From the NCBI RefSeq assembly GCF_001949145.1, contig NW_019091748.1:110896-124077 (forward strand): 13,182 bases of DNA, in the 5' to 3' direction. Source of the DNA: Acanthaster planci (Eukaryota; Echinodermata; Asteroidea; Valvatida; Acanthasteridae). The notes beneath the pieces were generated by a model. The model did no database searches. It worked only from the letters and a program-made list of their open reading frames with translations, and was not told the DNA's origin. The position numbers and the translations under genes were made by a program. Shown one piece after another: positions 1-8,736 of this stretch; position 1 is the first letter of the stretch, and each line of letters begins with the position of its first letter.

Positions 1-626
1 GTTGAAGAATTTGTCTCTCCACTGGAAGCAGGAAGATGATACGCAGCTGATCAGGAGATCGTGGATTTGATGTGGTGTGAGGTTGGTCCAGTCGCTGAGT
101 GAGTGACCTTGGAGTAACCTGTCCTTGGCGATAGTGCATGCTTCGGATGTGGGTACGTTAGTGAAGAGAGAGACTACATCGAAGCTGACCATTATGTCTG
201 TGGGGCGTACAGACAACCCGTCGATGAACTGGGCGAACTGGTCCAAGTTCTTGATGTGATGTGGGGTGTTGCCGACCAGAGGGTGAAGGATCTTGGTGAG
301 GTGCCTGGCAGTGTTGTAGATGGGGCCACCTCGGGAAGCTACAATGGGTCGGAGTGGGATACCGGTCTTGTGAATTTTAGGCTGGCCGAAGAATCTTGGA
401 CATCTTGTACTGGAGGGTCGGAGCTGTCGGTATAGGGCCGGAGCTGTCGGTATAGGGCCATGGAGATGCTGTCTGACTTTTGGAGGGCTAGGAGCTTAGC
501 CTGGAATCTCTTTTGGATGGAAGGTATGGGGTTCTTGTGAAGGGGCCGGTAGGCACCCGACTCAAGAATGCCCCGCACCTTACGGTCATAGTAAGGTTCC
601 AGTCCCACAGTAATACAGACAGGCTA
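1..626 (-). pseudogene. Penelope-like element reverse transcriptase, 5' fragment, frameshifted
   Basis: Read on the minus strand this encodes the N-terminal part of a Penelope-like element (PLE) reverse transcriptase, the enzyme that copies the element's RNA into DNA at the target site. The recognisable order is a GQPKIHKTGIPLRPIVAS block (about 320-395), then GPIYNTARHLTKIL (about 287-330), then RT motif A as SFDVVSLFTNVP (about 147-183), whose Asp at 178-180 is the expected first catalytic aspartate. The frame is open to base 1, so the later motifs (the AMGSPLSP and YADD-like regions of PLEs) lie outside the window. Two frames are needed. An upstream frame (339-608, beginning at a GTG-type codon, not a true start) and the RT frame (1 to about 438) are separated by the 20-bp duplication at 419-458. 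An in-frame TAG at 624-626 ends the upstream coding similarity, so the element is probably 5'-truncated there. No GIY-YIG endonuclease or pseudo-LTR is visible. The family call is firm and the copy is non-functional. Confidence 0.86.
419..458. repeat. 20-bp tandem duplication inside the PLE RT
   Basis: Two identical 20-bp units, CGGAGCTGTCGGTATAGGGC, sit head to tail at 419-438 and 439-458. Twenty is not a multiple of three, so the duplication shifts the minus-strand RT frame. Removing one unit on paper makes the two PLE frames continuous across a normal-looking RT segment. Confidence 0.95.
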
Positions 627-1990
627 TGTATGAAATACATGTATGTAGTACATGTACATTGCTTGAATTAGACTAGACCAGAGACTTTATTGCTTCTTCA
701 GGAGCTAGTCAATGGAGAAATTTCTTGTGCCTAGCACCATCTGACAACTTCAATAGCGCAGGCAAAATTCATTTTTCAGTTTATTTTCTGCAATTTTGTT
801 CTTTCATTCTTTATGAATATCAGCATTCTGAAAATAAAGAGATCGATGTTCAAAAATGATATGCCCAAGATACATCAACTGAGAACTGGTAATCAGGTTT
901 TCAAACATTATAGCTTAAAGGACATGCAGTGTAGTCTACAATTAGGATAAATATCCTTTTACAAATTGGCCTTTGCAAGCAGCAAAAGCTACAATTTGGT
1001 GTATGAAAGACCGCTGTCGTGTCTGCGTTCTGGAGATACATGTATATAGACATTTGTATATCCACATTTTTGGAAAGCTCTTTTTAAGAAAAAAACTCAT
1101 GAAGTGTACATGTACATACATGTAGCACTTGGAAACACAATAATATTTCTTACTGAATGATCAATTTCTCATCTTTATTGATGAGTATCCATGATAGATA
1201 TTACTTTGTGCTTATTGTGACACTTGTTCATTTTGGGAAGCTACAGAGTGGCAGACATCTTAACTGTGTTAAGCAAGTTTTCTAACCTTGTTTTGTTTTT
1301 CAAAAGCTTAATGCTCATGATAATTTACTTACTATAATTAAAATGTTATAGAATTGCATGAAAATTAAATCAGTGCTGTAGTTCCATATCTTAAGGCACC
1401 TCCCGCAGGTTATTGTAATCAAGCAGGTAATGGGGGTCCCCTAGCGATGGACATAATAATTTGACAGTTGAAGACGTGATTGTGGGTCTGCATGTACAGT
1501 GATGTTATACTTTGAGTTATACGTTTTGGCGTGAGTATGAGGGACATGGGAGTGATAGCCAGGGGAGCAAGGGAGCAGAGTTTGGGCGACTGGAACTCTC
1601 TGCACTGGATTAATTGGAATGGAAATAACGTCAGATCGTTGAAGGCAACTAGAGTTTTCTTTCCCATGCGTGCTGTTCCTTATGCGGATGTTTCCCCCTA
1701 CTCTCCTTGATTGGAGGATGGCTCTTCACCCACTGCCCTTGGCAGGGGCCTGACCGCCACATGTGTATAGGAATTCATGTGTGACAGAATTTTATTCAAA
1801 CGTGTGGAAATGACGTATAATGATATATAATTAAAAAGAATAACTGATTTGTATCCAGTCATTCACCGGTTTTAAACCAGGCAATTACAAGCCCTGTTAT
1901 CCTGAAGATAAGAAGAGGGATGTTTTGAGCATTTTGGTAGGATTTGTCAGATGCTGCTGGCATGTTAAATTTATACTGCTGCAACTGTAC
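627..1990. other. Intergenic, no gene recognised; short palindromes
   Basis: AT-rich sequence without a credible coding region on either strand; the 82-codon open frame on the minus strand at 1419-1667 has no recognisable domain. Short TACATGTA-type palindromes occur around 635-660 and 1030-1045. A small hairpin lies at 1102-1130: arms AAGTG+TACATGT and ACATGTA+CACTT around a 4-base loop, with one bulged G. The segment 960-1002 contains CAAATTG...CAATTTG arms and resembles, in inverted orientation, 11701-11735. An AATAAA at 833-838 has no gene to belong to. Confidence 0.6.
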
Positions 1991-2002
1991 ATGCTAATGC
2001 GT

Positions 2003-2227
2003 GGATAATATTATCCCAAGCTTTGCTGACTTCACTGCTTGGATAATATTATCCCAGAATGACCAGACTTCACCAAGGAATAACATTATCCCAGGCCTTG
2101 CTGACTTCACTGCTTGGATAATATTATCTCTGAAAGTGTCCATTTCAAAGAGAGAGAATATTATTCGATCTCTTTTTGACTTCATTGCATTGGTAATAAT
2201 ATCCCAAAGAGATTCCACCAAGAGAGA
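2003..2227. repeat. 75-bp tandem repeat built of GGATAATATTATCC palindromes
   Basis: Three diverging units of about 75 bp. Each contains two copies of a palindrome related to GGATAATATTATCC, at 2003, 2041, 2077 (as GGAATAACATTATCC), 2116, about 2153 and about 2192, so palindromes recur every 36-39 bp. Units one and two share TTGCTGACTTCACTGCTT; unit three is degenerate. Because 75 is divisible by three and palindromes read alike on both strands, both strands are open here (plus 2001-2246, minus 1994-2221) and translate to a 25-residue repeat (NII..., ADFTAWIILS). The conceptual protein matches no family I know. It is best read as a minisatellite rather than a gene. Confidence 0.85.
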
Positions 2228-2994
2228 ATCAAGAGTTACTTACTGAGTTCATTAAAGCACATGTGATTAAAAAGTCTCACACATGTAGCCCCTGCGAATA
2301 GAACGAAGGCAAGTTGTATTAAAGTAAAATGACTCTCTTAGATAACAAAGGATATCTGGATTCTCAATGAACGAGGGGGAATTGTAACCAATGGGATCTG
2401 GCCCTAAACTTGTTGAAAATACATGAAAAAATACTGGAATACAAATTCAACTAAAAATTGCCAAAAAAGAGTTCACGTTAGTTCACTTTGGTTTTAATTG
2501 CAATAATTTATTTGATCCTTGTCATTTTTTTAGTTAATTTACAAGCACATATCTAAGGAGTAATAATGCTTATTATGCCCGTAAACAAGTGTTGTATGTT
2601 ACCTTTACGTTTCATAATAAAGAACAACAGTAACGCTCCGCCCTTGAATTCGTAAAATCGTATACATGCACAGGGTAACCGACGTAAAACACTCTAGTTC
2701 AAAGGAGCAAGAAATTCAGCTAGGGCCAGCAGGGTGGGTCTTCTTCCTGTATCGATCAGATCTCGGTAACGATAGTGAGCCAAACGCAAGACGGTTAACA
2801 TGTTGGCGCCCTCTCTCCAAATTTAGTGTCCAAGGATTAAGTCGATCAGACCAACGCTCACTTCCAACTTACACAATATGATTATTAACACAATAGTTCG
2901 CCTACACAGCCCACCCACTATATACAGTCCATTGTCTGAAGATTAACTGCATATTGGCCGGCGGCATGTACGGCCCTTTGTTTAGTGATTATAC
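2228..2994. other. Intergenic, nothing assignable
   Basis: No gene, RNA or mobile element could be supported. A 71-codon plus-strand frame at 2666-2881 lacks any recognisable motif. GTTGGCGCCCTCTC near 2800 only superficially resembles a retroviral primer site. Confidence 0.5.
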
Positions 2995-3150
2995 AAATAC
3001 AACATGGTTTGAGGGGAAGGAGTGGGAATTACTGGTTCCAAGGTGTAGGTCAGTTTGACTACCTCCCGACGCAAGGGAGGTAGTCAAACTGACCTACACT
3101 TCGGGGCCAGTAATTCCTACTATTATCCCGAAATAAACCATGTTGTATTC
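2995..3150. repeat. 156-bp foldback hairpin (imperfect inverted repeat)
   Basis: A near-palindrome that could fold along its whole length. The inner arms 3043-3067 and 3075-3099 are 25 bp and perfectly complementary around a 7-base loop (3068-3074). Mostly paired middle arms follow at 3021-3042 and 3100-3121. After a less paired bubble, outer arms pair at 2996-3010 and 3135-3149 (AATACAACATGGTTT, 15 bp). Mismatches in the middle arms argue against an assembly or chimera artefact. No clear target-site duplication flanks it. It could be a foldback MITE-type element or a transcribed long hairpin; the sequence cannot separate these. Confidence 0.93.
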
Positions 3151-3773
3151 GTTTCAGTACATTTTATACATATTCAGTAGTTGGTTGCTGACATACGTTT
3201 TGGGTCTTTACCGTAATAGTTATTAGGATACAACCCTAGACTGGTTCCGTAAAGACTAAATGACACAGACTACATATTTACGCAGCGGGTTTCATAGGGA
3301 TTTTTATGCTACCAGAAAAAACTACCGCACTGCAGCCAGGCGAATACTCACCGCTATGACATCACCTGGTCGCGTATCATTTCTACTTCCCAGACGCGAG
3401 GTGGCATCGGCCAATGACGCACTCCGATTTGCTTATGAATATTTATGAGGTATAGTAATATCGCTTCGTACTCCTTGATTACCTTAGGACCCCCCTGTAG
3501 GCCAGTCGGTATTTTTCCATGACATCACACAACCTATGACTCATCGTCTCATGGCCATCAATTCATAAGGTTAAATTGTACCGAAAATCTTTACCCCATG
3601 ATATGCCTTATTCATATTTTATCCCATACACCGGGTCATCCTGTACCACACCTTCCGACTCTATGCCATTCGTATTCATCGCTGGGTCATCTTGTGCCAT
3701 ACATTTTACCTTACACCTCATTCCTATTCATATTTTTATGATCATAATTATTATGTTTCTGAATGCATATTAA
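3151..3773. other. Intergenic, weak local repeats only
   Basis: No gene recognised. Two copies of GGGTCATC(C/T)TGT(A/G)CCA(C/T)A occur about 52 bp apart (about 3634 and 3686) in a pyrimidine-rich stretch with several TATTCAT words, suggesting an old low-copy tandem repeat. The 62-codon plus-strand frame at 3260-3448 shows no known motif. Confidence 0.45.
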
Positions 3774-3840
3774 TTTGACCTTTTGCTATTTTATGTTGCA
3801 AGGTCAAACTGTACCCAACTGACCCCACTACTTTTGACCT
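3774..3840. promoter_or_regulatory. Cluster of AGGTCA/TGACCT half-sites
   Basis: Four nuclear-receptor-type half-sites lie within 67 bp: TGACCT at 3776-3781, AGGTCA at 3801-3806 (as CAAGGTCA), TGACCC at 3820-3825 and TGACCT at 3835-3840. TTTGACCTT (3774-3782) and AAGGTCAAA (3800-3808) form a perfect 9-bp inverted repeat, and the second copy also pairs with TTTGACCT at 3833-3840. AGGTCA is the known core half-site of many nuclear receptors and CAAGGTCA resembles the monomer-binding form. The spacings do not match classic DR or IR elements, so function is inferred only. Confidence 0.25.
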
Positions 3841-4302
3841 AAATGTGTAATCCTTGCTTGAGGAAAAGTTATAGTTTTTGTCGAGGGTCTTATGCCTTCA
3901 CAACAAATTTGCCGTGCATAGACTTTTGTGTACACCATGACCACAGCCCCTTTGGGGAAGAAGTCTTTATTGTCTTTCTAATCGCCAAAGTGCTTGTTCT
4001 TCTGAGAGAGAAAGACACTTCAGATCTTATTGCCAACAAGATCAAATTGAGGGGCGGGGAACAGGGACCACAGGCCCCTCCCCAGCCAAAATTTGGGGGG
4101 AATAATGCCATTTTAATTTTAAGAGCATGTATAACCCCTGAAACTGTAACCTCACCCCTCAGAAAGTTAATTAAAGATTTCATTCTCACCCTTCATAAAA
4201 ATGGTTTTGGATCTGCCCTTGATCACAGTTATGCTTCAAAGTAAAACCTATTGGAGTAACAATTTACACGTCGTGCTATGAGATGACTCCCAGATTACTT
4301 AC
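3841..4302. other. No firm gene; G/C-run segment and putative minus-strand intron
   Basis: A 133-codon plus-strand frame at 3843-4244 has no recognisable domain and is not annotated as a gene. Around 4049-4100 are runs of G (GGGGCGGGG, GGG, later GGGGGG) and C (CCCCTCCCC) that can form a short hairpin and resemble debris of a repeat. If the minus-strand exon at 4303-4423 is real, its first intron begins at 4302 and runs leftward through this stretch; no downstream acceptor or exon could be identified. Confidence 0.4.
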
Positions 4303-4423
4303 CCAACATGCAGCTGAAAATGAGACCAAGGACGATCGAGTCCACCAACAACATGTGAATCAACCAAGCACTCGCGAGAGCCAATACGGTGCCCGTAATT
4401 AAACATTTACCGCTCCACTTCAT
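4303..4423 (-). CDS. Candidate first coding exon: N-terminal hydrophobic segment, splice donor
   Basis: On the minus strand an ATG at 4423-4421, in good context (GCCATGA, purine at -3), opens a 40-codon exon plus one base. It stops being coding exactly at TTGG|GTAAGT (donor GT at 4302-4301), close to the eukaryotic donor consensus. The peptide begins MKWSGKC, then is almost uninterruptedly hydrophobic from residue 7 to 41, with only His23 and Asp28. A signal-peptidase-like ALASA ends at residue 19. It therefore looks like a signal peptide or an N-terminal membrane anchor followed by a second hydrophobic stretch, directing the protein to the secretory pathway. The exon would leave phase 1. The protein family is not recognised and no second exon was found. 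A chance ATG plus donor cannot be excluded. Confidence 0.42.
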
Positions 4424-5558
4424 GGCTGAGAAAACATGCAAGACTGATTTTCGAGCTGAGGTAATCAGGATATGCTGTAGTAGCATTTATTCTGTATGGA
4501 CAAGTGCATTAGCAAGGGAGTCAAGCACACATACGCATATTCCGTCCGCAACACCCCCTTCACAGTCAGAAACACGGACATGCATACAAACGAAGTAGGT
4601 CTATAAAGTTTTGAACTGCGCTGACAAACTGATTTCACTGGTACCCAACACCCTTGCATTGCACTAGGATCGAGGAACTTGTCTATAGGCATTTTCTTTC
4701 AAGATAACCGTCACAAATGACTTTACACAGTCATACACCAATTTTTGCAGTCAGAGAGTACTTTTTAGAAGCCCCCTTCCACGGGACACTTTTGTTATCG
4801 TGGAAAACAAACATGTACACCGACCCCTTATTTAGGGCTCAAAGGTGAATAGGTTTACCTTAGCCATTGGGTTGTATAAATAAAAAATAGCAAATGATAT
4901 GAAGTTCAAGCAAACATTTTTCGCTTTTTTATCATTTTTATCAAAGTAAACATATCGGCCGCGCTCAGCACTCTGTCAAGAGAACCGGGCGGAGACCGAG
5001 AGGAAGGCCAGGCGGGCAGCGGCGCGCCTTGTGGCGGACCGCCAGCCTGCATGCAAGATCCAACTACGAGCTTTTTAAATACGCTTTTGCACCTGCTGGC
5101 ACCAGACTTGCCCTTCAATAGATCCTCGTGAAGGTATTTTATCCGACAAAATACATGAAATTGTGTGTTTGACAAATCAGAAGTTAACTACCGCATTGCT
5201 GATTTTAAGCAAATACGCCATATCACACCTTCCTCTCAAATTATATTGCTACATGTATGCCTATATCATTATAGTTTCAAAGAATAACTTTATGAAGACA
5301 TGCTTTGAATTCAGACTTTTTGCGTACTAATATTCTTCTTTGACGTACAAAAACAACTTGGAATTCTTGTTGGGTTAAGCGTGTAGACCGATGCACTTTA
5401 AAGAAACTTCGACAGTGCCCATAATTTCCCAATAATTGAGTTCGAGGTTGCTGTGATGTCACCCAGGACAACGACACAGTTCAGTTTATACTTTTTCTGT
5501 TGGAATTGTGAACTGAAAATTCACTCACTCAAAAACAATTTCTCAGAAACATTAAAAA
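4424..5558. other. Putative upstream region, with GC-rich patch 4950-5060
   Basis: No gene recognised. The notable part is a GC- and CpG-rich patch at about 4955-5060 in otherwise AT-rich DNA (GGCCGCGC, CCGGGCGGAG, GGCGGGCAGCGGCGCGCC). A TATAAATA lies at 4875-4882, just after an ATTGG at 4866-4870, reading on the plus strand. The TGATGTCA at 5454-5461 resembles a CRE/AP-1-type site. Its place upstream of the minus-strand candidate exon and of the plus-strand ones is consistent with promoter sequence, but this is position-based inference. Confidence 0.35.
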
Positions 5559-5606
5559 ATGTTGCGGACAAGGCGATACCGGACGTGTCGCAAACGTCCT
5601 GCACTG
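5559..5606 (+). CDS. Possible short start exon, Arg-rich, with GTATGT donor
   Basis: An ATG at 5559 with A at -3 opens 16 codons rich in arginine and CpG (MLRTRRYRTCRKRPAL), ending at CTG|GTATGT (donor 5607-5608), phase 0. Joining it to the acceptor at 6314 gives a soon-terminated frame, so it does not extend the better exon pair at 6149-6480. It may be 5' UTR with a spurious ATG, an alternative start exon, or chance. Recorded because donor and start context are both acceptable and base composition changes here. Confidence 0.15.
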
Positions 5607-6148
5607 GTATGTATTTTTGTCGATTTTCGGCTTTCAGCTATTTGAATGTATTTGTTCGGTAAAATTATTCAGGTTTAGATGAAAAATGTTCTGAACTGGA
5701 ATGTCAAAGCTGAATGTTGTTTCAGTTAACCGTAATAAGCTATTTTTGAACCGTTCAAAGCTCACTTTTATGTGCACTGTTTAATGGTAGGTAAATTTTG
5801 GGTAGATATTTTGGTAAAATTATCAACTATTATTAAAGCAACCTTTGGGCAAATTGTTTATATATTTCAACATTGGAATATTCACGACCAAAATTCAAGA
5901 CTCGCTTTTCATTCGCGAATATTGACGCCAATCTTTGCGACTTAATTCACAACTCGTTGTATCTCCGGTCGCACATATTGCCGCAGTTTTTTTCCAGTAG
6001 GCGGAAATGAAGTGTTCACGTGCACGCACGATGACCTACATTTTTCTGCTCGATCTCAGTCAATATTCGGCCGATCGGGCTTTGAGCCTGCAGCCTCTGT
6101 TACACCGTACCGGTGCACAGTCAAGCAGAAGACAACAATCCATATATC
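5607..6148. other. Putative 5' flank of plus-strand gene, CpG-rich 5882-6117
   Basis: The first half is AT-rich and featureless. From 5882 to 6117 there are about 20 CpG dinucleotides, far denser than the left part of the window. They include an E-box CACGTG at 6017-6022 and CGGCCGATCGG near 6068. This stretch ends just before the ATG at 6149, as expected for a promoter or 5' UTR, but no TATA box or initiator can be pinned down. Confidence 0.35.
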
Positions 6149-6480
6149 ATGATGTTGTTAGGGATAATGCATGGCTTTAGGATACACTGGTAAGTCCAGT
6201 TTTCAAATTGAGGCCACATAAATGAATAAATTGCAGGTATGTGTACATGTAACCTGAATAGCCATTTCCACTGACATAATTATTTTGTTCGCGTAGGGAC
6301 ACTCATTTACTCAGGTATATGTGGGAGTACCAAGACGCTTATTGGAACGAATTTGTGGCCCCGCTACCGCAGCCGGAGTACTGCTTGCTACTCAACGAAT
6401 ATGTGTTTGAGTGTTATTTAACAGGACAACTGATGGGCACCCTTCTTTTCTCCAGAGAAGGCCTCAATCCGACTTTCGTT
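6149..6480 (+). CDS. Candidate two-exon gene start (exons 6149-6189 and 6315 to about 6480), 3' part lost or unseen
   Basis: Exon 1 starts at tandem ATGs (6149, 6152; A at -3), runs 13 codons plus two bases and ends at ACTG|GTAAGT (donor 6190-6191). After a 125-bp intron, TTTACTCAG (6306-6314) is a reasonable acceptor. The split codon TG+G makes Trp and the frame continues as YMWEYQDAYWNEFVAPLP and on to about 6480 (FVG). That frame has natural-looking codon and residue use (acidic and aromatic residues, PQPEYCLLLNEYVFECYLTG) unlike the random frames nearby. I do not recognise the family. No good donor follows: the frame runs into the satellite array at about 6500 and reaches a stop at 6655-6657, so the gene looks truncated by the array, or the true exon end was missed. 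The reading frame's quality and the phase match support it; homology is untested. Confidence 0.42.
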
Positions 6481-6522
6481 GGATATAACACAAATAATCA
6501 TACCGGTCCTTTTCCTGCACAG

Positions 6523-8561
6523 AGAATGCTTCCTATATTAGAGAATAAAAGGTCTACAAATTTTCCAAATCTTGCAATCTTCATGTCATCTCGAAGGGCA
6601 CATGTTGCTCTATGTATTCAAATAACGTTCACAACCATATTTGCAGTAGTTTTTTAAATATCTGCAAAAGGAAGTGCGGGTTCTTGCCCAACTGCCTTCT
6701 ATTTTTGAGTATTTCTGGCTTCGTTTGCGCAATACCAGTCCTGTTCCCGCACAGAGAATGCTTCAAATATACGAGCATAAAAGGTCTACAACTTGCCACA
6801 TCTTGCAATCTTGGTGTCATCTGAAAGGGCACATATTCCTCTGTCTATTCATATCAGTTTGATATCCATATTTGCAGCAGTAAGGGATATATCTGCAAAA
6901 GGAAGTGCAAGTTCTTGTCTGACTGCTTGATATTTTTTTGCGTAATTCTAACTTTTCGTTATACCGGGTCCTGTTCCCGCACAGAGAATCTTTCATATAT
7001 TCCAGGTAAAAAGGTCCTAAAATTATCTTAATCTTGCACTTTTGGTGTCCTCTGAAAGGGCACATGTTCCTCTGTCTATTTTTATAAGGTTCATATCCAT
7101 ATTTGCAGTATTTGGGGAAATATCTGCAAAAGGATGTGCGAGTTCTTGTCCAACTGCCTTCTATTACTGCAAAATTATGTCTGTGTTTACGCTATACCGG
7201 TTCTGTTCACACACAAAGAATGCTTCATATGTTTGAGCTTAAAAGGTCTAAACATTATCTAAAACTTGCAATCTTGGTGTTATCTGAACGGGCAAGATTT
7301 TTTTATTCACGTCAATATTTGCAGTAGTTAGGGAAATATCTGCAAAAATAGGTACTAGTTCTTGCCCAACCGCCTCTTATTTTTGCCTACTTCTGATTTT
7401 GTCTGCGCTTCAGCGGTTCTATTGTCGCACAGAGAATGCTTCATATATTTGAGCCTAAAAGGTCTCAAACTTCTCTAAAACTTGCAATCTTGGTGTCATC
7501 TTAAAGGGCACATGTTCTTCGAGTCATTCACATAAGTCTCATTTCCATATTTGCAGTAGTTAGGGAAATATATTCAAAAGGATGTGCTAGTTCTTGTCCA
7601 TCTGCCTCCTATTTTTGCGTAAATCTGGCTTTGTCTGTGCTATTTGGGTCCTGTTTCGTACAGGGAATGCTTCAAATATACAAGCATAAACAGTATAAAT
7701 TTTTTAAAGTCTTGCAACCGTGGTGTCATCTGAAATGACACGTCTTTCTCCCTCTGTTCATTTAAGTTTCATATCCACATTTGCAATAGTTAGGGAGATA
7801 ATTGCAAAAGGAAGTGCTAGTTCTTGTCTGACTGCTTTATATATTTTCGTATTTCTTACTTTGCACTAGGCCGGGTCCCGTTTTGCACAGAAAATGCTTC
7901 ATATATTCGAGCACAGAAGGTGTAAAAATTATCTAAATTTTGCAATCTTTGTGTCATATGAAAGGGCACATGTTGCTCTATCTATTCATATAAGTTTCAT
8001 ATCCATGTTTGCAGTAGTTATTTAAATATCTGCAAAAGGAAATGCGAGTTCCTGCCCAACTGCCTCCTATTTTTGCGTAATTCTGGCTTTGTCTGCGCTA
8101 TACCCGTCCTGTTCCCCCACAGAGAATGTTCCAAATATACGAGCATAAAAGGTCTAAAAATTATCTAAATCTTGGAATTTTGGTGCCATCTGAGCGGGCA
8201 CATGCTCCTCTCTGTTTTCGTATAAGTTTGATATCCATATTTGCAGTAGTAAGGGATATATCTGCAAAAGGAAATGCAAGATCGTGTCTGACTGCTTAAT
8301 ATTTTTCGCTATGCCGGGTCCTGTTCCCACACAGATAATGTTTCATATATTCAAGGTTAAAAGGTCTAAACATTATCTTAATATTGCAATCCTGGTGTCA
8401 AATGAAAGGGCACATGTTGCTCTATGTATTCATTTAAGTTTCATATCAATATGTGCAGTAGTTAGGGAAATATGTGCAACCAGAAGTGCGTGTCTTGTTT
8501 AATTCTTTTATATATTTGCGTGATTCTGACTTTGCGCTATTCCCGGGCCTGTTTCGTATAG
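6523..8561 (+). repeat. Higher-order block: about six-monomer (1.37-kb) repeat
   Basis: Copies 1-3 (6523, 6755, 6985) match copies 7-9 (7891, 8123, 8335) better than their neighbours, at offsets of 1368, 1368 and 1350 bp. Shared diagnostic variants: TTTAAATATCTGCAAAAGGA with CTGCCCAACTGCC (copies 1 and 7); CAAATATACGAG, GTTTGATATCC and AGTAAGGGATATATCTGC (2 and 8); TTTCATATATTC followed by AGGT and ATTATCTTAAT (3 and 9). This is the pattern of duplication of a multi-monomer block. Confidence 0.7.
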
Positions 8562-8736
8562 AGAAAGCTCCATACATTCAAGCATAAAAGATCTAACATT
8601 CATATCAGTTTCATATCCATATTTGCAGTAATTAAGGAAATATTTGCAAAAGAAAGTGCAAGATTTTCTCCAACTGCCTACTATTTTTGCTGAATTCTGG
8701 CTTCGTCTGTGCTATACCGGTCCTGTTCCCACACAA

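Noticed and set aside
2801-2815. TGGCGCCCTCTC as a tRNA-Lys-type primer site
   Set aside because: Only the first eight bases agree with the TGGCGCCC start; the rest does not, and no gag or LTR end is nearby.
4049-4110. G-quadruplex
   Set aside because: Three close G runs only; the fourth is about 40 bases away and C runs opposite favour a simple hairpin.
3843-4244. 133-codon plus-strand open frame
   Set aside because: No motif, includes a G/C-run repeat-like stretch, overlaps an equally open minus-strand frame, and shows no splice or codon signal.
6950-6972. CENP-B box in the satellite (TTTCGTTATACCGGG)
   Set aside because: The spacing between the TTCG and CGGG parts is one base short of the consensus and other monomers do not conserve it.
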